From: Kitasatospora sp. NBC_01246
GTDB taxonomy: Bacteria; Actinomycetota; Actinomycetes; Streptomycetales; Streptomycetaceae
Length of the DNA: 64,000 nucleotides
Direction of reading: 5' to 3'
Assembly (NCBI RefSeq): GCF_036226505.1
Contig: NZ_CP108484.1
Location: forward strand, 7,969,501 to 8,033,500
A program made the position numbers and the translations under genes. Below, piece by piece: positions 1 to 10,139 of the stretch. Within the stretch, counting starts at the first letter, position 1. Each line of letters starts with the position of its first letter. The notes below the pieces were generated by a model. That model saw nothing but the letters and a program-made list of their open reading frames with translations. It made no database searches and had not been told where the DNA came from.

Positions 1-2187
1 CGGCTTGTCGACGGCGTTCGGGAGGGTTTCGACCTGTCCGAACTGGCCGGGCGGCACGGCCGGACGACCGGGGCCATCGGCGCCCGGCTGGCCCGCCTCG
101 TGCCCGAGGCCGAGCTGCCCGAGGCCGAGCTGGTCGAGGACAGTCCGGCTTCCGGCGGCGGACCGGTCTCCGGTGTCGCGCTGGTCGGGAGCGCCGAGCT
201 GGAGTGGCTCCGAGCGCGCCTGGCCGCCGACCCGGACTATCCGTGGCGGAGCGTGTTCGACGCGCGCCGCCGTCCCCCACGCGGGCTGCGTCGGCGACGG
301 GCCGCCGGCCACGCTCCGGCGGCCACCCCCGGGGAGCCTGCCCCGGCCGGGCCCACGCGCGGCGAGCCCGCCGCCGGGCCGCAGTGGTCGGCCCGGCTCG
401 ATGACGTGCGGGCCGAGTGGGAGCGGACGATCGGGCACCGGCTGCGGGCCGAGCGCCGGGCGGAGTTCGTCGCGCGTCCGGTCGTGGCGGACCTGGCGGT
501 CGTGGCCGCCCCGCTGCGGCAGGCGGCCGCCCGACGGCTGTGGGAGGGCGAGGCGCGTCTGCTGCTGGACGACTGGCTCCTGGAGTGCCTCTGCCCCGGG
601 GCGTCGAGGCTGACGACCGACTGGGCGCCGATCGCCGAGCGCGACCCCGACACGGTGCTGCTGCTCCGCGAGCTGGCCGCCGCCGCGGCGGCGGAGATAC
701 CCGCTGGGCGGAGCCGCGAGATCGTCTGCCGCCGCCTCGGGCTGCACGACGGACCGGCCGAGTCGTTGGCGGCGGTGGGGGAGGCGTTCGGGATCTCGCG
801 GGAGCGGGTCCGCCAGCTCCAGGTGAAGGCGGTGCGCGGCATGGCGAGCACCGCCGCGCCGGCGACCCGGAGCCTGCGGACCCTGCTCGCCGGGCTGAGC
901 CGGGTCGATGATCCACCGTGCCCCGACGGTTCGCCCGACGGCTCGCCCGCCGGGGACGGGCCGGATCCGCTGGACGGCTCCCGGACCGCCGGTGCAGCGG
1001 TGGCGGACCCCCCGGCGTCGGCCCGACTGCTCGACCTCGCGGAGGTGCTGCTGCCGGCGGTCCCGGTGCGGCAGGCCGCGCTGGTGATCGCCCAACTGGC
1101 CGGTGCTCGGAAGCTGCGCGCGGAGAACCTGGCGGCCGAGGCCGTGACCGTGCGCGCCCTTCGCCACGACGCCGCGCGTCGCGAACTGTCACGGCAGGGG
1201 CGGATCGAACGCGCCGCCCGACGCTGGGCCGCACTGGAGGCCGAAGTCAGCTGGTTCGGGGCGCCCCAGCCCGCCCCGCCGCGCGGGGAGCTGGCGGCCC
1301 TGCGGGACACGGCCGGGGAGGACGGGCGCTCCGGGTCCTGGCACTGCCCCAAGCTGGGCCGCGAGGTCGCCTACGAGTCGGAGACCGAGTGGCGGGTCGT
1401 CCAACTGCTCAGCTTCGCCCCGCAGATCGCGTACTACCAGGAACAGCCTCTGGCCATCGGCTACGACTTCGACGGTCGCCGGCGCACCTACTACCCGGAC
1501 CTCCTCGTGGCCACCACCGACGGGCGCTGCGTCCTGATCGAGGTCAAACCGGTCTACGAGATGGCGACCGCCGTCAACGTCGCCAAGTACCGTGCGGTGG
1601 AGGCACTCTGCCGGGCCCGCGGGTGGGGTCTGGTGGCCACCGACGGCTGGAGGACCCGCAGACTCCTGGAGGACCGCCCGGTCGACGGCCGGTTGGAGGC
1701 CGCGCTGGACGAAGCGCTGGCGAGGGGCGGCGAACTGACCTGGCATCAGGTCAGGGCTGCCGCGGGGGCCCTGCCACTGAAGTCGCTGGACCTCGCCGCG
1801 CTGGTGCTCCGGCGCGGCTGGGTCTGGCGCACCCACCCCTACCGGCTGCGGAGCGGCGCGCCGGCGAGCGTTCCCGCCCTGCTGTCGGATCCGGCTCCGG
1901 CATCGGATTTCACTCCGGTGTCCGCCCCCGCCCCGGACGCCTCCGCCCCGGACGCCTCCGCGCCTCCGCCTCCGCCTCCGCCTCCGTCGCCGGGGACGGA
2001 GCCGATCCCCCTCTTTCCGGAGGTGTCCCCACGGCGGAGGGTCGTGCCCTCCCCGGCGGAGGTCGAGGCGGCCCGAACGGCGGCAGGCGGGTGGACCCGG
2101 GCCCAGCTCGCCGCCTGGGGAGTGGCCTGGCCGGCCCCGAAGGGGTGGAAGCAGCGCCTGGCGCAGGAATGGGCGGCCGGTAGGTAG
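1..2187 (+). CDS. Sigma-region-4-like HTH protein with TnsA-like nuclease domain (5' end outside window)
   Basis: The reading frame is open from base 1, so the gene starts upstream; the GTG at 100 is internal. The first residues (LSELAGRHGRTTGAIGARL) look like an HTH that actinobacterial proteins of this type carry. Around 780-845 lies a second HTH resembling sigma-70 region 4.2 (FGISRERVRQLQVKAVRGM). At about 1340-1660 is a restriction-endonuclease-like fold resembling the TnsA N-terminal nuclease: ESETEW, then YYPDLL, then IEVKP, i.e. the spaced E/D/ExK catalytic pattern. After a Pro/Ala/Ser-rich linker with short repeats (about 1900-1990) the C terminus ends with a conserved-looking tail (WTRAQLAAWGVAWPAPKGWK). 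The fold suggests DNA cleavage or DNA-end recognition guided by sequence-specific binding, but the real role is unknown. No transposase neighbours are visible. Family assignment is from motif recognition only. Confidence 0.8.
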   Translation, partial: RLVDGVREGFDLSELAGRHGRTTGAIGARLARLVPEAELPEAELVEDSPASGGGPVSGVALVGSAELEWLRARLAADPDYPWRSVFDARRRPPRGLRRRRAAGHAPAATPGEPAPAGPTRGEPAAGPQWSARLDDVRAEWERTIGHRLRAERRAEFVARPVVADLAVVAAPLRQAAARRLWEGEARLLLDDWLLECLCPGASRLTTDWAPIAERDPDTVLLLRELAAAAAAEIPAGRSREIVCRRLGLHDGPAESLAAVGEAFGISRERVRQLQVKAVRGMASTAAPATRSLRTLLAGLSRVDDPPCPDGSPDGSPAGDGPDPLDGSRTAGAAVADPPASARLLDLAEVLLPAVPVRQAALVIAQLAGARKLRAENLAAEAVTVRALRHDAARRELSRQGRIERAARRWAALEAEVSWFGAPQPAPPRGELAALRDTAGEDGRSGSWHCPKLGREVAYESETEWRVVQLLSFAPQIAYYQEQPLAIGYDFDGRRRTYYPDLLVATTDGRCVLIEVKPVYEMATAVNVAKYRAVEALCRARGWGLVATDGWRTRRLLEDRPVDGRLEAALDEALARGGELTWHQVRAAAGALPLKSLDLAALVLRRGWVWRTHPYRLRSGAPASVPALLSDPAPASDFTPVSAPAPDASAPDASAPPPPPPPPSPGTEPIPLFPEVSPRRRVVPSPAEVEAARTAAGGWTRAQLAAWGVAWPAPKGWKQRLAQEWAAGR

Positions 2188-2315
2188 CACCGGTGCGGTC
2201 CCCCGTGCGCCCGGGGCGGCGCGCCGGGTCCGCCCGGGTCCGCCCGGGCGGGTACGCCGGACCTCGTGGCCCCGGTGCCGGCAGTCGGCGGTACCGGCGC
2301 CATGGCACGGGCCCG

Positions 2316-2351
2316 GCCGCCTCGCCGGAGCCGGTCCACCGGCGAGGCGGC
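2316..2351. terminator. Hairpin terminator between convergent genes
   Basis: Arms 2316-2328 and 2339-2351 are perfect 13-bp inverted repeats around a 10-nt loop. They lie between the HTH/TnsA-like gene (stop 2187) and the convergent VOC gene (stop at 2456), so the hairpin could serve both. There is no clear U-run, as is usual in Streptomyces. Nothing else is seen in 2188-2455. Confidence 0.55.
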
Positions 2352-2455
2352 TGCGGCACGCCGACACCCGCGCCACCGTGGCGGTGGTGCCCGGCACGGT
2401 GGTACGAGCCGACGGTGCGGGCCGGGGGGCGGATGCTACCCGGCGGCCCGTGCGC

Positions 2456-2839
2456 TCACGCGGTCCGCTCGTTCAGGCAGATGATGTTCCCTTCGCTGTC
2501 CTTGAACCAGGCCGCGCGCATGCCCTCGGCCTCCACGACGCCGTCGACGGTCTTCAGACCCGGCATGTCGTACTCCTCGAACGTGACCCCGCGGCCGCGC
2601 AGCGTCGCCATCTCGCCGTCGAGGTCGGGGACCTTGAAGCTGGCCAGCGTGTGCGCGGCCTGCCCGGCGCTCGGCGTCTCGTACATGCCGAACTCCGTGC
2701 CGCCGCACTCGAAGCTGACGTCCTGCTCGTTCTCATCGGTGAGCTTCAGGCCGAGGGTGTCGGTGTAGAAGCGCTTCGCCCGGGCGAGATCCGCCGCCGG
2801 GATGATGGCCACCATCGGTGCGTCTCCAAGCATTGCCAT
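2456..2839 (-). CDS. VOC family (glyoxalase/bleomycin-resistance-like) protein
   Basis: A 127-residue protein with a single vicinal-oxygen-chelate module pair: start MVAIIPAADLARAKRFYTDTLG (FYTDTLG is the classic first beta-alpha unit) and end AAWFKDSEGNIICL (the DPdGN-like closing motif). Family members bind a divalent metal and act in glyoxal detoxification, dioxygenation or drug binding; the substrate here is unknown. Two in-frame ATGs compete: 2839, and 2833 (125 aa). AGGAGG at 2842-2847 is 8 nt from the 2833 start and only 2 nt from the 2839 start, but an overlapping GGGAGG suits 2839, so both are possible. The gene lies 127 bp beyond the stop of the STM4011-like gene on the same strand and could be transcribed with it, though it need not share its function. 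Confidence 0.88.
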   Translation of the reverse strand: MAMLGDAPMVAIIPAADLARAKRFYTDTLGLKLTDENEQDVSFECGGTEFGMYETPSAGQAAHTLASFKVPDLDGEMATLRGRGVTFEEYDMPGLKTVDGVVEAEGMRAAWFKDSEGNIICLNERTA

Positions 2840-2966
2840 CGCCTCCTCCCTCCAGGCTAGATACGCCGGGGCCGATCTGCCCAGGGCCGGCGGCGCCGGA
2901 AGCCCGGTGTGCCCGGAGGGTGGCGGCCCGCTACCGCGCGGGCGGCGGGCGGCCGGGTACGCCGCG

Positions 2967-3926
2967 TCACCAGGCGTGCGGCACCCGTTCCAGGACGCCT
3001 CCGGCGAAGAGGTCGTAGAGCGGCAGGGTCTCCAGGTGCACATAGCCGATGTGGCAGTCGCAGACCGGCAACGGGCAGGGCCGGGAGCGCAGTTGGCGCC
3101 GGTACGAGCCGTCGTAGAGGTTGCCCAGAACGCCCCGGACGAAGTGGCAGCGGCGGACGGTGCCGTCGCCGTCCACCGAGAGCACGGACTCCCCGGTGCG
3201 GCAGGGGCGGCCGGCGCTGGGGTGGGGGTGCCGGCTGTAGCCGAAGTGCGGGTCGAGCGCCGTCCAGTCGGCGGCCTCGGCGTCGCTGTAGGTGAGCCCC
3301 TCGGCGGCGTTGATCCAGAGGTAGACCGCCGGGTCCAGCGCGGCGCGGAGCCGGCGGGCCTCCGCGAGGTGCCCGGGTTGGCCGACCACGCCGACGCTGT
3401 ACCGCACACCGAGCGCGTCGAGCTCGCGGCACTTGGCGAGGAACCGCCGGTGGTCGACCTGTCCGGGGTGGTACGTCACCCAGAGGGCCAGCGTGTCGGG
3501 GTCGGCCTCGGCGAGCCAGCCGGTTCGGCAGCTGAGGTTGGTCTGGATCGCCACCCGGCGCACGTGCGGCAGCCGGCTCAGCTCGACCAGCGCCCGCCGG
3601 TACCAGGACCGCACCAGGCCCTCGCCCCAAGGCGTGAAGAGCACGGACAGCGTGTCGCCGCTACCGGCCCGTCCGGCGGCCCAGCCGGTGAACCGCTCCA
3701 GCGCCGCCCGGTCGGCCCGCAACTGCTCCGGCGTGTCACGCCGCTTGGCGAACGGGCAGTACGGGCAGTCGTAGTCGCAGGAGGACAGCGGGCCCCGGTA
3801 GAGCAGGGTCAGGTCGACCCCGCCGTCGTCCGGCGCGGGCCGGGAGGCCGCCGAGGGTACGAGGTCGGAGCCGGGCCGGGCGTCGCCGGTGGCCGGCCGG
3901 GGCGCGGGCATGCCGAGGAAGGTCAT
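2967..3926 (-). CDS. STM4011-family radical SAM protein
   Basis: 319 residues. After an Ala/Pro-rich leader, the radical SAM cluster motif CX3CX2C is visible at C50, C54, C57 (CDYDCPYC), which would bind the [4Fe-4S] cluster that cleaves S-adenosylmethionine. Further Cys residues occur near the C terminus (CRTG, CHFVRG, CPLPVCDCH) and may bind a second cluster or metal. The architecture and neighbours match the family named after Salmonella STM4011, whose reaction is not known. The start at 3926 overlaps the STM4012-like stop by 4 nt (ATGA), so the two should be translationally coupled. It is the last gene of a four-gene overlapping run. Assignment rests on order and motifs, not on a search. 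Confidence 0.87.
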   Translation of the reverse strand: MTFLGMPAPRPATGDARPGSDLVPSAASRPAPDDGGVDLTLLYRGPLSSCDYDCPYCPFAKRRDTPEQLRADRAALERFTGWAAGRAGSGDTLSVLFTPWGEGLVRSWYRRALVELSRLPHVRRVAIQTNLSCRTGWLAEADPDTLALWVTYHPGQVDHRRFLAKCRELDALGVRYSVGVVGQPGHLAEARRLRAALDPAVYLWINAAEGLTYSDAEAADWTALDPHFGYSRHPHPSAGRPCRTGESVLSVDGDGTVRRCHFVRGVLGNLYDGSYRRQLRSRPCPLPVCDCHIGYVHLETLPLYDLFAGGVLERVPHAW

Positions 3927-5253
3927 TTCGCCTCGTACTCGGCCATCAGCCGGTGGACCTCGGGCGAGAACAGCATCGGACCGGCCGCGTCCGAGTGCGC
4001 CAGCCCCTCCGGCGAGAGCATCAGGCGCAGCTCGTCCTGCGCCAGCCAGCCCCGGGCCTCGAACGCGGCCAGCTCGGCCGGGAAGTCCTCGATGGGCGCG
4101 CTGCCGAAGCGGGCGCGGTAGTCCGCCAGCGGCATGCCCTCGGCCTGGAGCAGCGACTGGACGAGGTGCCGCCGGCGGGCCTCCTCCGGCGTCATGTACC
4201 GGCCGACCTCGGCGTGCCGGAAGTCGGTGGTGGCCACGTAGTCGTCGATGATGCCGCGCACCTCGGTGGCGTTCACCGCGTAGTCGAAGGAGTAGTGCAG
4301 CCGCGAGGTGTAGGAGCGGGCCCCGCAGCCGAGGCCGACCATGCCGTCGGTCTGGCAGGCGTACTCGCCGCTCCCGGCCTGCGGGGAGGCGGCGCGGCGG
4401 AACATCCGCATCGACACCTGCTGGTAGCCCCGGGCGAGCAGGTGGTCCCGGCCGGACCGGTAGAGCGCGAGCCGGCGGGCGTCCCAGGCGGCCGGGCTCT
4501 CCTGCTCGCCGCGCCGGGCCAGGCCGGTCAGCGGCCGGACGTACAGCGGGTAGAGGTACAGCTCCTCGGGCTCCCAGGCCAGCGCGGCGTCCAGCGAGCG
4601 CAGCCAGCCGGTCTCGGTCTGGCCGTCGATGCCGTAGATGAGGTCGATGTTGAGGACGGGGAACCCGGCGGCGCGGATCCGCCCCAGGGCGGCCTCGACC
4701 TCCGCGCGCTTCTGCGGGCGGACGGCGGAGCGGGCCTCCTCGTCGAGGAACGACTGCACGCCCAGGCTCAGCCGGGTGGCGCCGCGTGCGGCCAGCACCT
4801 CCAGGCGGTCGGCCGTGGCGGTGGCGGGGGAGGCCTCGACGGAGAGCGGGACCGCCCGCAGGTCGACGCCCGTCCGCCGCTCGGCGATGTCGCAGAGCCG
4901 CTCCAGCTCGCCGGCGGTGAGGTAGGTGGGCGTGCCGCCGCCGAACGCCGCCAGCGCGAACCGGGCGCCGTCGTCCAGGGCCTCGCGGACGGTGGCGGCC
5001 TGGCGGTCGAGCGCGTCCAGGTAGGCGGTGGTCAGCCCTTCGGGGCTGCCGATCCGGGTGAACAGGTTGCAGAAGCCGCAGCGGACCTCGCAGAAGGGGA
5101 TGTGCAGGTAGAGCGAGAGCGCGTGCTGCGGCTCGCCGGCCCACAGCTCGCGCAGCGCGGGACGCTCCGGCAGCCGCCGGTAGGCGGTCTTGTGCGGGTA
5201 GGCGTAGACGTACGACCGGTAGGGCGAATCGGTCGTCGGGGCCGCGGCCGTGG

Positions 5254-5257
<4 letters not shown>
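3923..5257 (-). CDS. STM4012-family radical SAM protein (HemN-like)
   Basis: 444 residues resembling oxygen-independent coproporphyrinogen oxidase relatives: LYLHIPFC with CX3CX2C at C56, C60 and C63, then FGGGTPTYLT, and RLSLGVQSF further on. HemN-like proteins include haem enzymes, chaperones and methyltransferases, so HemN activity should not be assumed. The combination with STM4011-, STM4013- and STM4014-like neighbours is what points to STM4012. The ATG at 5257 overlaps the upstream stop (ATGA), and its own stop overlaps the next start in the same way. A radical reaction on a product shared with the other enzymes of the cluster is the simplest inference; the substrate is unknown. Confidence 0.9.
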
Positions 5258-6281
<1,024 letters not shown>

Positions 6282-6285
<4 letters not shown>

Positions 6286-7529
6286 CGCGTGGGTTCCATC
6301 GGTTCCGTCGTCGGTGCGTCGTTCCTGGGCCCGGGCCGGTGGCCCGGGTGTCGTAGCGCGGAGATCTGGGCGGCGTAGGTGTCCAGGCCCTCGGCCGGGC
6401 CGCCGGGCAGGCCGGTCAGGTTCGGCAGGAGGTCGCCGAAGGCGTTCACCTCGCCGACCACGGCCCGGCGCCACCCGGCGGTGGGCAGGACGTCGACGCC
6501 GACCATCGGTGAACCGGGGAAGCAGGCCGCCGCCCGCTCGGCCGTCTCCAGCAGGCCCCGCCAGGCGTGGCCGGCGGCCTGCTGCGCCACGGCGAGGCTG
6601 CCGCGGGCGCCGCCGAGGTGGAGGTTGGTCATCGGCTGCGCGCTGGTGCGCACCACCACGTGGGTGGCCCGCCCGGCGATCACCACCACCCTGAGGTCGG
6701 CCGAGCGGCCCGCCTGGGCGGCCTTCGGGATCCACTGCTCGACGTGCAGCCCGTCCGGTGCCAGGCGGTCGACCAGCTCGGCCGCCTCCCGCTCGTCCCG
6801 GTAGCGGCGGACCCGCAGCGAATTGTGCAGCTGCCCGCCGGCCAGCTCGACCGAGGTGGTGGCGAGCACCTGCCCGCGCGGGCCGAACTCCAGCGCCACC
6901 ACGCCGGATGCGGAGGAGCCGTGCGCGGGTTTGGCGAAGACCCGCCGCAGCCCGGCGGCCCGCAGCCGCTCCCGGAGGTCCGCCCAGCCGGTGATCCCGG
7001 CGCCGTCGAGCGCGCGCGGCACCGGCACCCCGGCGCCCGCCAGCAGTGCGTGCGCCCGCCGCTTGTCGAACATCACGGCGATCTCCTCAGGATCGCCGAG
7101 CAGCCGCACCCCCGGCACCCGGGCCACCGCGCGCAGGGCGTCCACCACCCCCGTGTACCAGGCCGCGCCGCCCTCCACCCTGGTCGGCGCGTACGAGGGG
7201 CCGAGGGCCGGGCCGCGCAGCAGCTCGTCCACGGCCGGGTCCTCGCCGGGCGACTCGATCCGCAGCAGGCTCCCCGCGGGCACGACGAACCGGCCGCGCA
7301 GGACGTCGATCCAGGGCAGCACGACCGGCTCGGGCAGGCCGGCCGCGCGGGCGGCGGCGGCGAACAGCGTCACCCGCCGGTGCCCGGGATTGCCGAGGAC
7401 GGCCAGCGGCGCGTCCTCCCCGGCACCGGCCGGGGGCGCGGCCGGCCGGAGCGCCTGAGGCCTGGGCGCCTGCGGGGTGGCCGCCAAGCGGGAGGCCGGC
7501 TGCGGGGAGGCCGTCTGGGGGGTGCTCAT
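6282..7529 (-). CDS. STM4014-family ATP-grasp protein
   Basis: 415 residues. The ATP-grasp core is visible: DKRRAHALLAGAGVPVPRAL (lid/preceding helix), VFAKPAHGSSASGVVALE (the Lys-Gly-Ser nucleotide-binding loop) and VGVDVLPTAGWRRAVVGEVNAFGDLLPNL (acidic Mg2+/ATP site with E-x-N). ATP-grasp enzymes activate a carboxylate as acyl phosphate and join it to an amine, thiol or hydroxyl, so it may form an amide-like bond in the pathway. It begins 15 nt after the STM4015-like stop and ends with an ATGA overlap with the hydrolase. The N terminus is Ala/Pro/Gln-rich and not conserved-looking. Family name inferred from locus order plus the fold. Confidence 0.87.
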
Positions 7530-7544
7530 CCGGACCGCGCCGGG

Positions 7545-8486
7545 CTACTCGGCGACCGCGACGTAGCGGTCCTCGGGGTCGTCCTCGTACTCCGCCTCGG
7601 CCTCGTCGAGGTCGAGCTCCACCCCCGGCAGGGCTTCGCGCAGCCGCTGCTGGAGCTCCTCGGAGAGGTAGTGGTGGTGCAGGTCGAGCAGCCGAAGATG
7701 GGTCAGCGGCTGGCCCTCCAGCAGGGCGGCGGCGCCCTCGTCGGACAGCACGCCCATCGAGAGGTCGAGCACCTCCAACTGCGCCACGACCGGCGCGTGC
7801 GCGACGGCGGCGGCGATCTCGTCCTGGTACTCGCTGTTGGCCAGGGCGAGGTGGCGCAGGGCCGGGAGCCGGGCGCCGTCGAGGAGGGGCGCCAGGTCGT
7901 CTATGGTCGAGTCGCCGCCGTACTCGTCCACCCCGAGCCAGAGCTCCAGCCGCTCCAGGGCGGGCAGTTCGGAGCCGGCCACGGCCCGCACCACCGTGCC
8001 GGGCAGCCCGCCCGCCTCGAACCGCAGGGCCTTCAGCCGGTCGTGCCGGAACGGCGCGAGCGCCAGCCCGCCGCCACCGCGCACCACCAGCTCGGTGAGC
8101 CGGGGGAAGGCCGCCGCCACCACGGTGACGTCGGACATCTCCAGCCAGGAGATCTCGCACTCCTCGGACGTCACGTCGGCGACGAAGAGCGCTTCGAGGG
8201 CGGGGAGCCGCCCGGCGTCACCGACGACCCGGGCCAGGGCGTCGGTCACCGGCCCGTAGCCGTCCGTCCACCAGGGGCCGATCAGCAGCGCCCGGACCTC
8301 GTCCGGGTCCACCGTGTCGAGGAAGGTGTTCCAGAGCGCGTCGAAGCCGGTTCCCGCGCCGTAGGGCACGGCGAGCCGCCACGCGGCGGCGCCCGGCGCC
8401 GGCCGGTCACCCGTGGCACCGGCCTCGCCGGAGAACTCCACCACGGGGAGCCCGTGGAACTCCCGCTGGTGCTGGTAGGCGTGCAT
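7545..8486 (-). CDS. STM4015-family leucine-rich-repeat-like protein, copy A
   Basis: 313 residues with irregular leucine-rich units: LPALEALFVADV, FPRLTELVVRG, LPALERLELWLGV, LPALRHLALANSEY, LEVLDLSMGVLSDEGAAALLEG, LTHLRLLDLHHHYLSEEL. Such folds are usually binding surfaces rather than enzymes. It is the family that accompanies STM4011-4014-like genes, with a close paralogue directly upstream. The start at 8486 has AGGGGA about 4 nt upstream. It ends in a strongly acidic stretch (EAEAEYEDDPEDRY) followed by the same last residues (YVAVAE) as copy B. The partner it recognises is unknown; a substrate or scaffold protein for the cluster is one possibility. Confidence 0.86.
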   Translation of the reverse strand: MHAYQHQREFHGLPVVEFSGEAGATGDRPAPGAAAWRLAVPYGAGTGFDALWNTFLDTVDPDEVRALLIGPWWTDGYGPVTDALARVVGDAGRLPALEALFVADVTSEECEISWLEMSDVTVVAAAFPRLTELVVRGGGGLALAPFRHDRLKALRFEAGGLPGTVVRAVAGSELPALERLELWLGVDEYGGDSTIDDLAPLLDGARLPALRHLALANSEYQDEIAAAVAHAPVVAQLEVLDLSMGVLSDEGAAALLEGQPLTHLRLLDLHHHYLSEELQQRLREALPGVELDLDEAEAEYEDDPEDRYVAVAE

Positions 8487-8577
8487 ACGGTCCCCTGTGC
8501 TGCGTGCGCTGCCGGTGAGCGGCAGGTGGTGAGTGGTGGGCGGCGAGCGGTGAAGGTGTGGGCGGGGCGGTGCCCGG

Positions 8578-9531
8578 TTATTCGGCGACCGCGACGTAGC
8601 GCCACCGGTCGTCCGGGCTCCCGGCCTCGGAGAGGTCGACGGCCACCTCGGGCAGGGCCGCCCGGAGCCGTTCCTGGAGCGCGTCGGTGAGGTAGTGGTG
8701 GTGCAGGTCGAGGGCCCGCAGATGGGTGAGCGGCTGGCCCTCCAGCAGGGCGGTGGCGCCCTGGTCGGTCAGGACGCCCATCGAGAGGTTGAGCGAGTCG
8801 AGCCGGGCGACGACCGGGGCGTGCGCGACGGCGGCGGCGATCTCGTCCTGGATCTCGCTGTTCTGCAGGCCGAGGTGGCGCAGCGCCGGGAACCGGGCGC
8901 CGTCGAGGAAGGGCGCCAGGTCGTCGAGGGAGGAGTCGCCGCCGTAGTTCTCGACCCCGAGCCAGAACTCCAGCCGCTCCAGCGCGGGGAAGTCGCTGGA
9001 CGCGACCGCCCGCAGCACCGCGGCGGGCAGACCGCCCGACTCGAACCGCAGGGCCTTCAGGTGCTCGTGACGCAGCGCCTGGAGGGCGATCCCGTCGTCC
9101 TCGACCATGGAGCCCGCGGCGCCGCGCACCACCAGCTCGTCGAGCAGCGGGTACGTCGTCAGCACCGGCGTCACGTCGACCATGTTGATCCAGGAGATCT
9201 CGTTCTCCTCGTACGTGATGTCGCCGATGAACAGGGCGCGCAGGGCCGGCAGCCGGTCGGCGGCGGCGAGGATCGCGGCCAGCGGCCCGGTGAAGCTCTC
9301 CGGCCCGTCGGAGGACCACTCGCCGACCACCACGGCGGTGACCCGCTCGGTGTCGACCGCGTCGAGGAACTGCTGCCAGCGCTCGACGAACGACGTCGGC
9401 GAGTCGAACTCGATGCCGACCTTCCAGGCGACCGCCGCCGCCTCGGGCAGGCCGGTGCCGTCCTCGACCGCCTGGACGAAGTCGAGGACCGGGAGGCCGT
9501 GGAACTCTTCGATGTGCTTGCCGACCGTCAT
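8578..9531 (-). CDS. STM4015-family leucine-rich-repeat-like protein, copy B
   Basis: 317 residues, clearly paralogous to the next gene: both share FHGLPV near the start, WLGVxxYGGDS, NSExQDEIAAAVAHAPVVA, LxLSMGVLxDxGAxALLEGQPLTHLRxLDLHHHYL and the terminal YVAVAE. The tandem arrangement (91 bp apart, same strand) points to local duplication followed by divergence. GGAGGA lies 8-13 nt upstream of the ATG at 9531. This is the promoter-proximal gene of the STM4015-STM4011 run and faces a control region with a 13-bp inverted repeat. Function unknown. Confidence 0.86.
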   Translation of the reverse strand: MTVGKHIEEFHGLPVLDFVQAVEDGTGLPEAAAVAWKVGIEFDSPTSFVERWQQFLDAVDTERVTAVVVGEWSSDGPESFTGPLAAILAAADRLPALRALFIGDITYEENEISWINMVDVTPVLTTYPLLDELVVRGAAGSMVEDDGIALQALRHEHLKALRFESGGLPAAVLRAVASSDFPALERLEFWLGVENYGGDSSLDDLAPFLDGARFPALRHLGLQNSEIQDEIAAAVAHAPVVARLDSLNLSMGVLTDQGATALLEGQPLTHLRALDLHHHYLTDALQERLRAALPEVAVDLSEAGSPDDRWRYVAVAE

Positions 9532-9575
9532 GCGCTGCTCCTCCGGGATGCGGGCCGAACAACTGTCTACCAGCC

Positions 9576-9626
9576 GGGTCCGACAAACCGGTCGTCGGGG
9601 CGGACCCGGGCGCGTTTGTCGGACCC
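9576..9626. promoter_or_regulatory. 13-bp inverted repeat in a divergent control region
   Basis: GGGTCCGACAAAC (9576-9588) and its perfect complement GTTTGTCGGACCC (9614-9626) are 25 bp apart, centred at 9601, between the STM4015 copy B start (9531, minus) and the small-protein start (9686, plus). On each strand the arm GTTTGTCGGACCC points towards its gene, so it could be a dimeric regulator site or two mirror promoter elements. Confidence 0.6.
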
Positions 9627-9685
9627 CTGTTCTACGTTTCGGACCGTGAGATTCCGACGCCCGTCGGGTCGGTCAGGGAGGACTG

Positions 9686-10012
9686 ATGTATCGCCAGGGT
9701 GACGTGCTGATCGTGCCGACGGCGGAGGCCGCGGTGCCCCCGCGGGTGCCGGCACTGGCCGCGCAGCCCCGGGACGCGCGGGGCCGGCTGGTGCTGGCGC
9801 TCGGCGAGGTCACCGGCCACGCGCACGCCGTGGTCGGCCCGGGGGAGCTGCGCCGGGAGGCCGGGCCGTTCGGCGCCGCCTGGCTGCACCTGCCCGAGGG
9901 CGGTCGGGTGGTGCACGAGGAGCACGCCGCGATACCGCTGCCCAAGGGCTGGTACCGGGTGGTGCGCCAGCGCGAGTACGTGCCGGGCGCGGTGCGCGTC
10001 GTCGCGGACTGA
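9686..10012 (+). CDS. Small conserved-looking protein beside DUF6745 gene
   Basis: 108 residues starting MYRQGDVLIVP; also contains LALGEVTGHAHAV, VHEEHAAIPLPKGWYRVVRQREYVPG. It looks like a compact beta-rich soluble protein with a His-rich stretch, and I recall similar proteins encoded next to DUF6745 proteins. AGGGAGG lies 6-12 nt before the ATG. No signal peptide or membrane segment. It is divergent from the STM4015-STM4011 operon across a shared inverted repeat and 127 bp upstream of the DUF6745 gene on the same strand. Function not known. Confidence 0.8.
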   Translation: MYRQGDVLIVPTAEAAVPPRVPALAAQPRDARGRLVLALGEVTGHAHAVVGPGELRREAGPFGAAWLHLPEGGRVVHEEHAAIPLPKGWYRVVRQREYVPGAVRVVAD

Positions 10013-10139
10013 CGAGGTCCGGGCGGGCGGGGCCCGCGGGCGGCGAGGCGGGCCGGGGGCCGGCGGCTCCCGGGGTGGTGGCGGTGGACGGAACGAGTGG
10101 GTCGGCCGGGCACGGGCCCGGCCGGGACGGGAGCAGGTG

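Noticed and set aside
100-102. GTG at 100 as the start of the HTH/TnsA-like gene
   Set aside because: The frame is open to base 1 and the residues before it continue a recognisable HTH, so the gene must start upstream.
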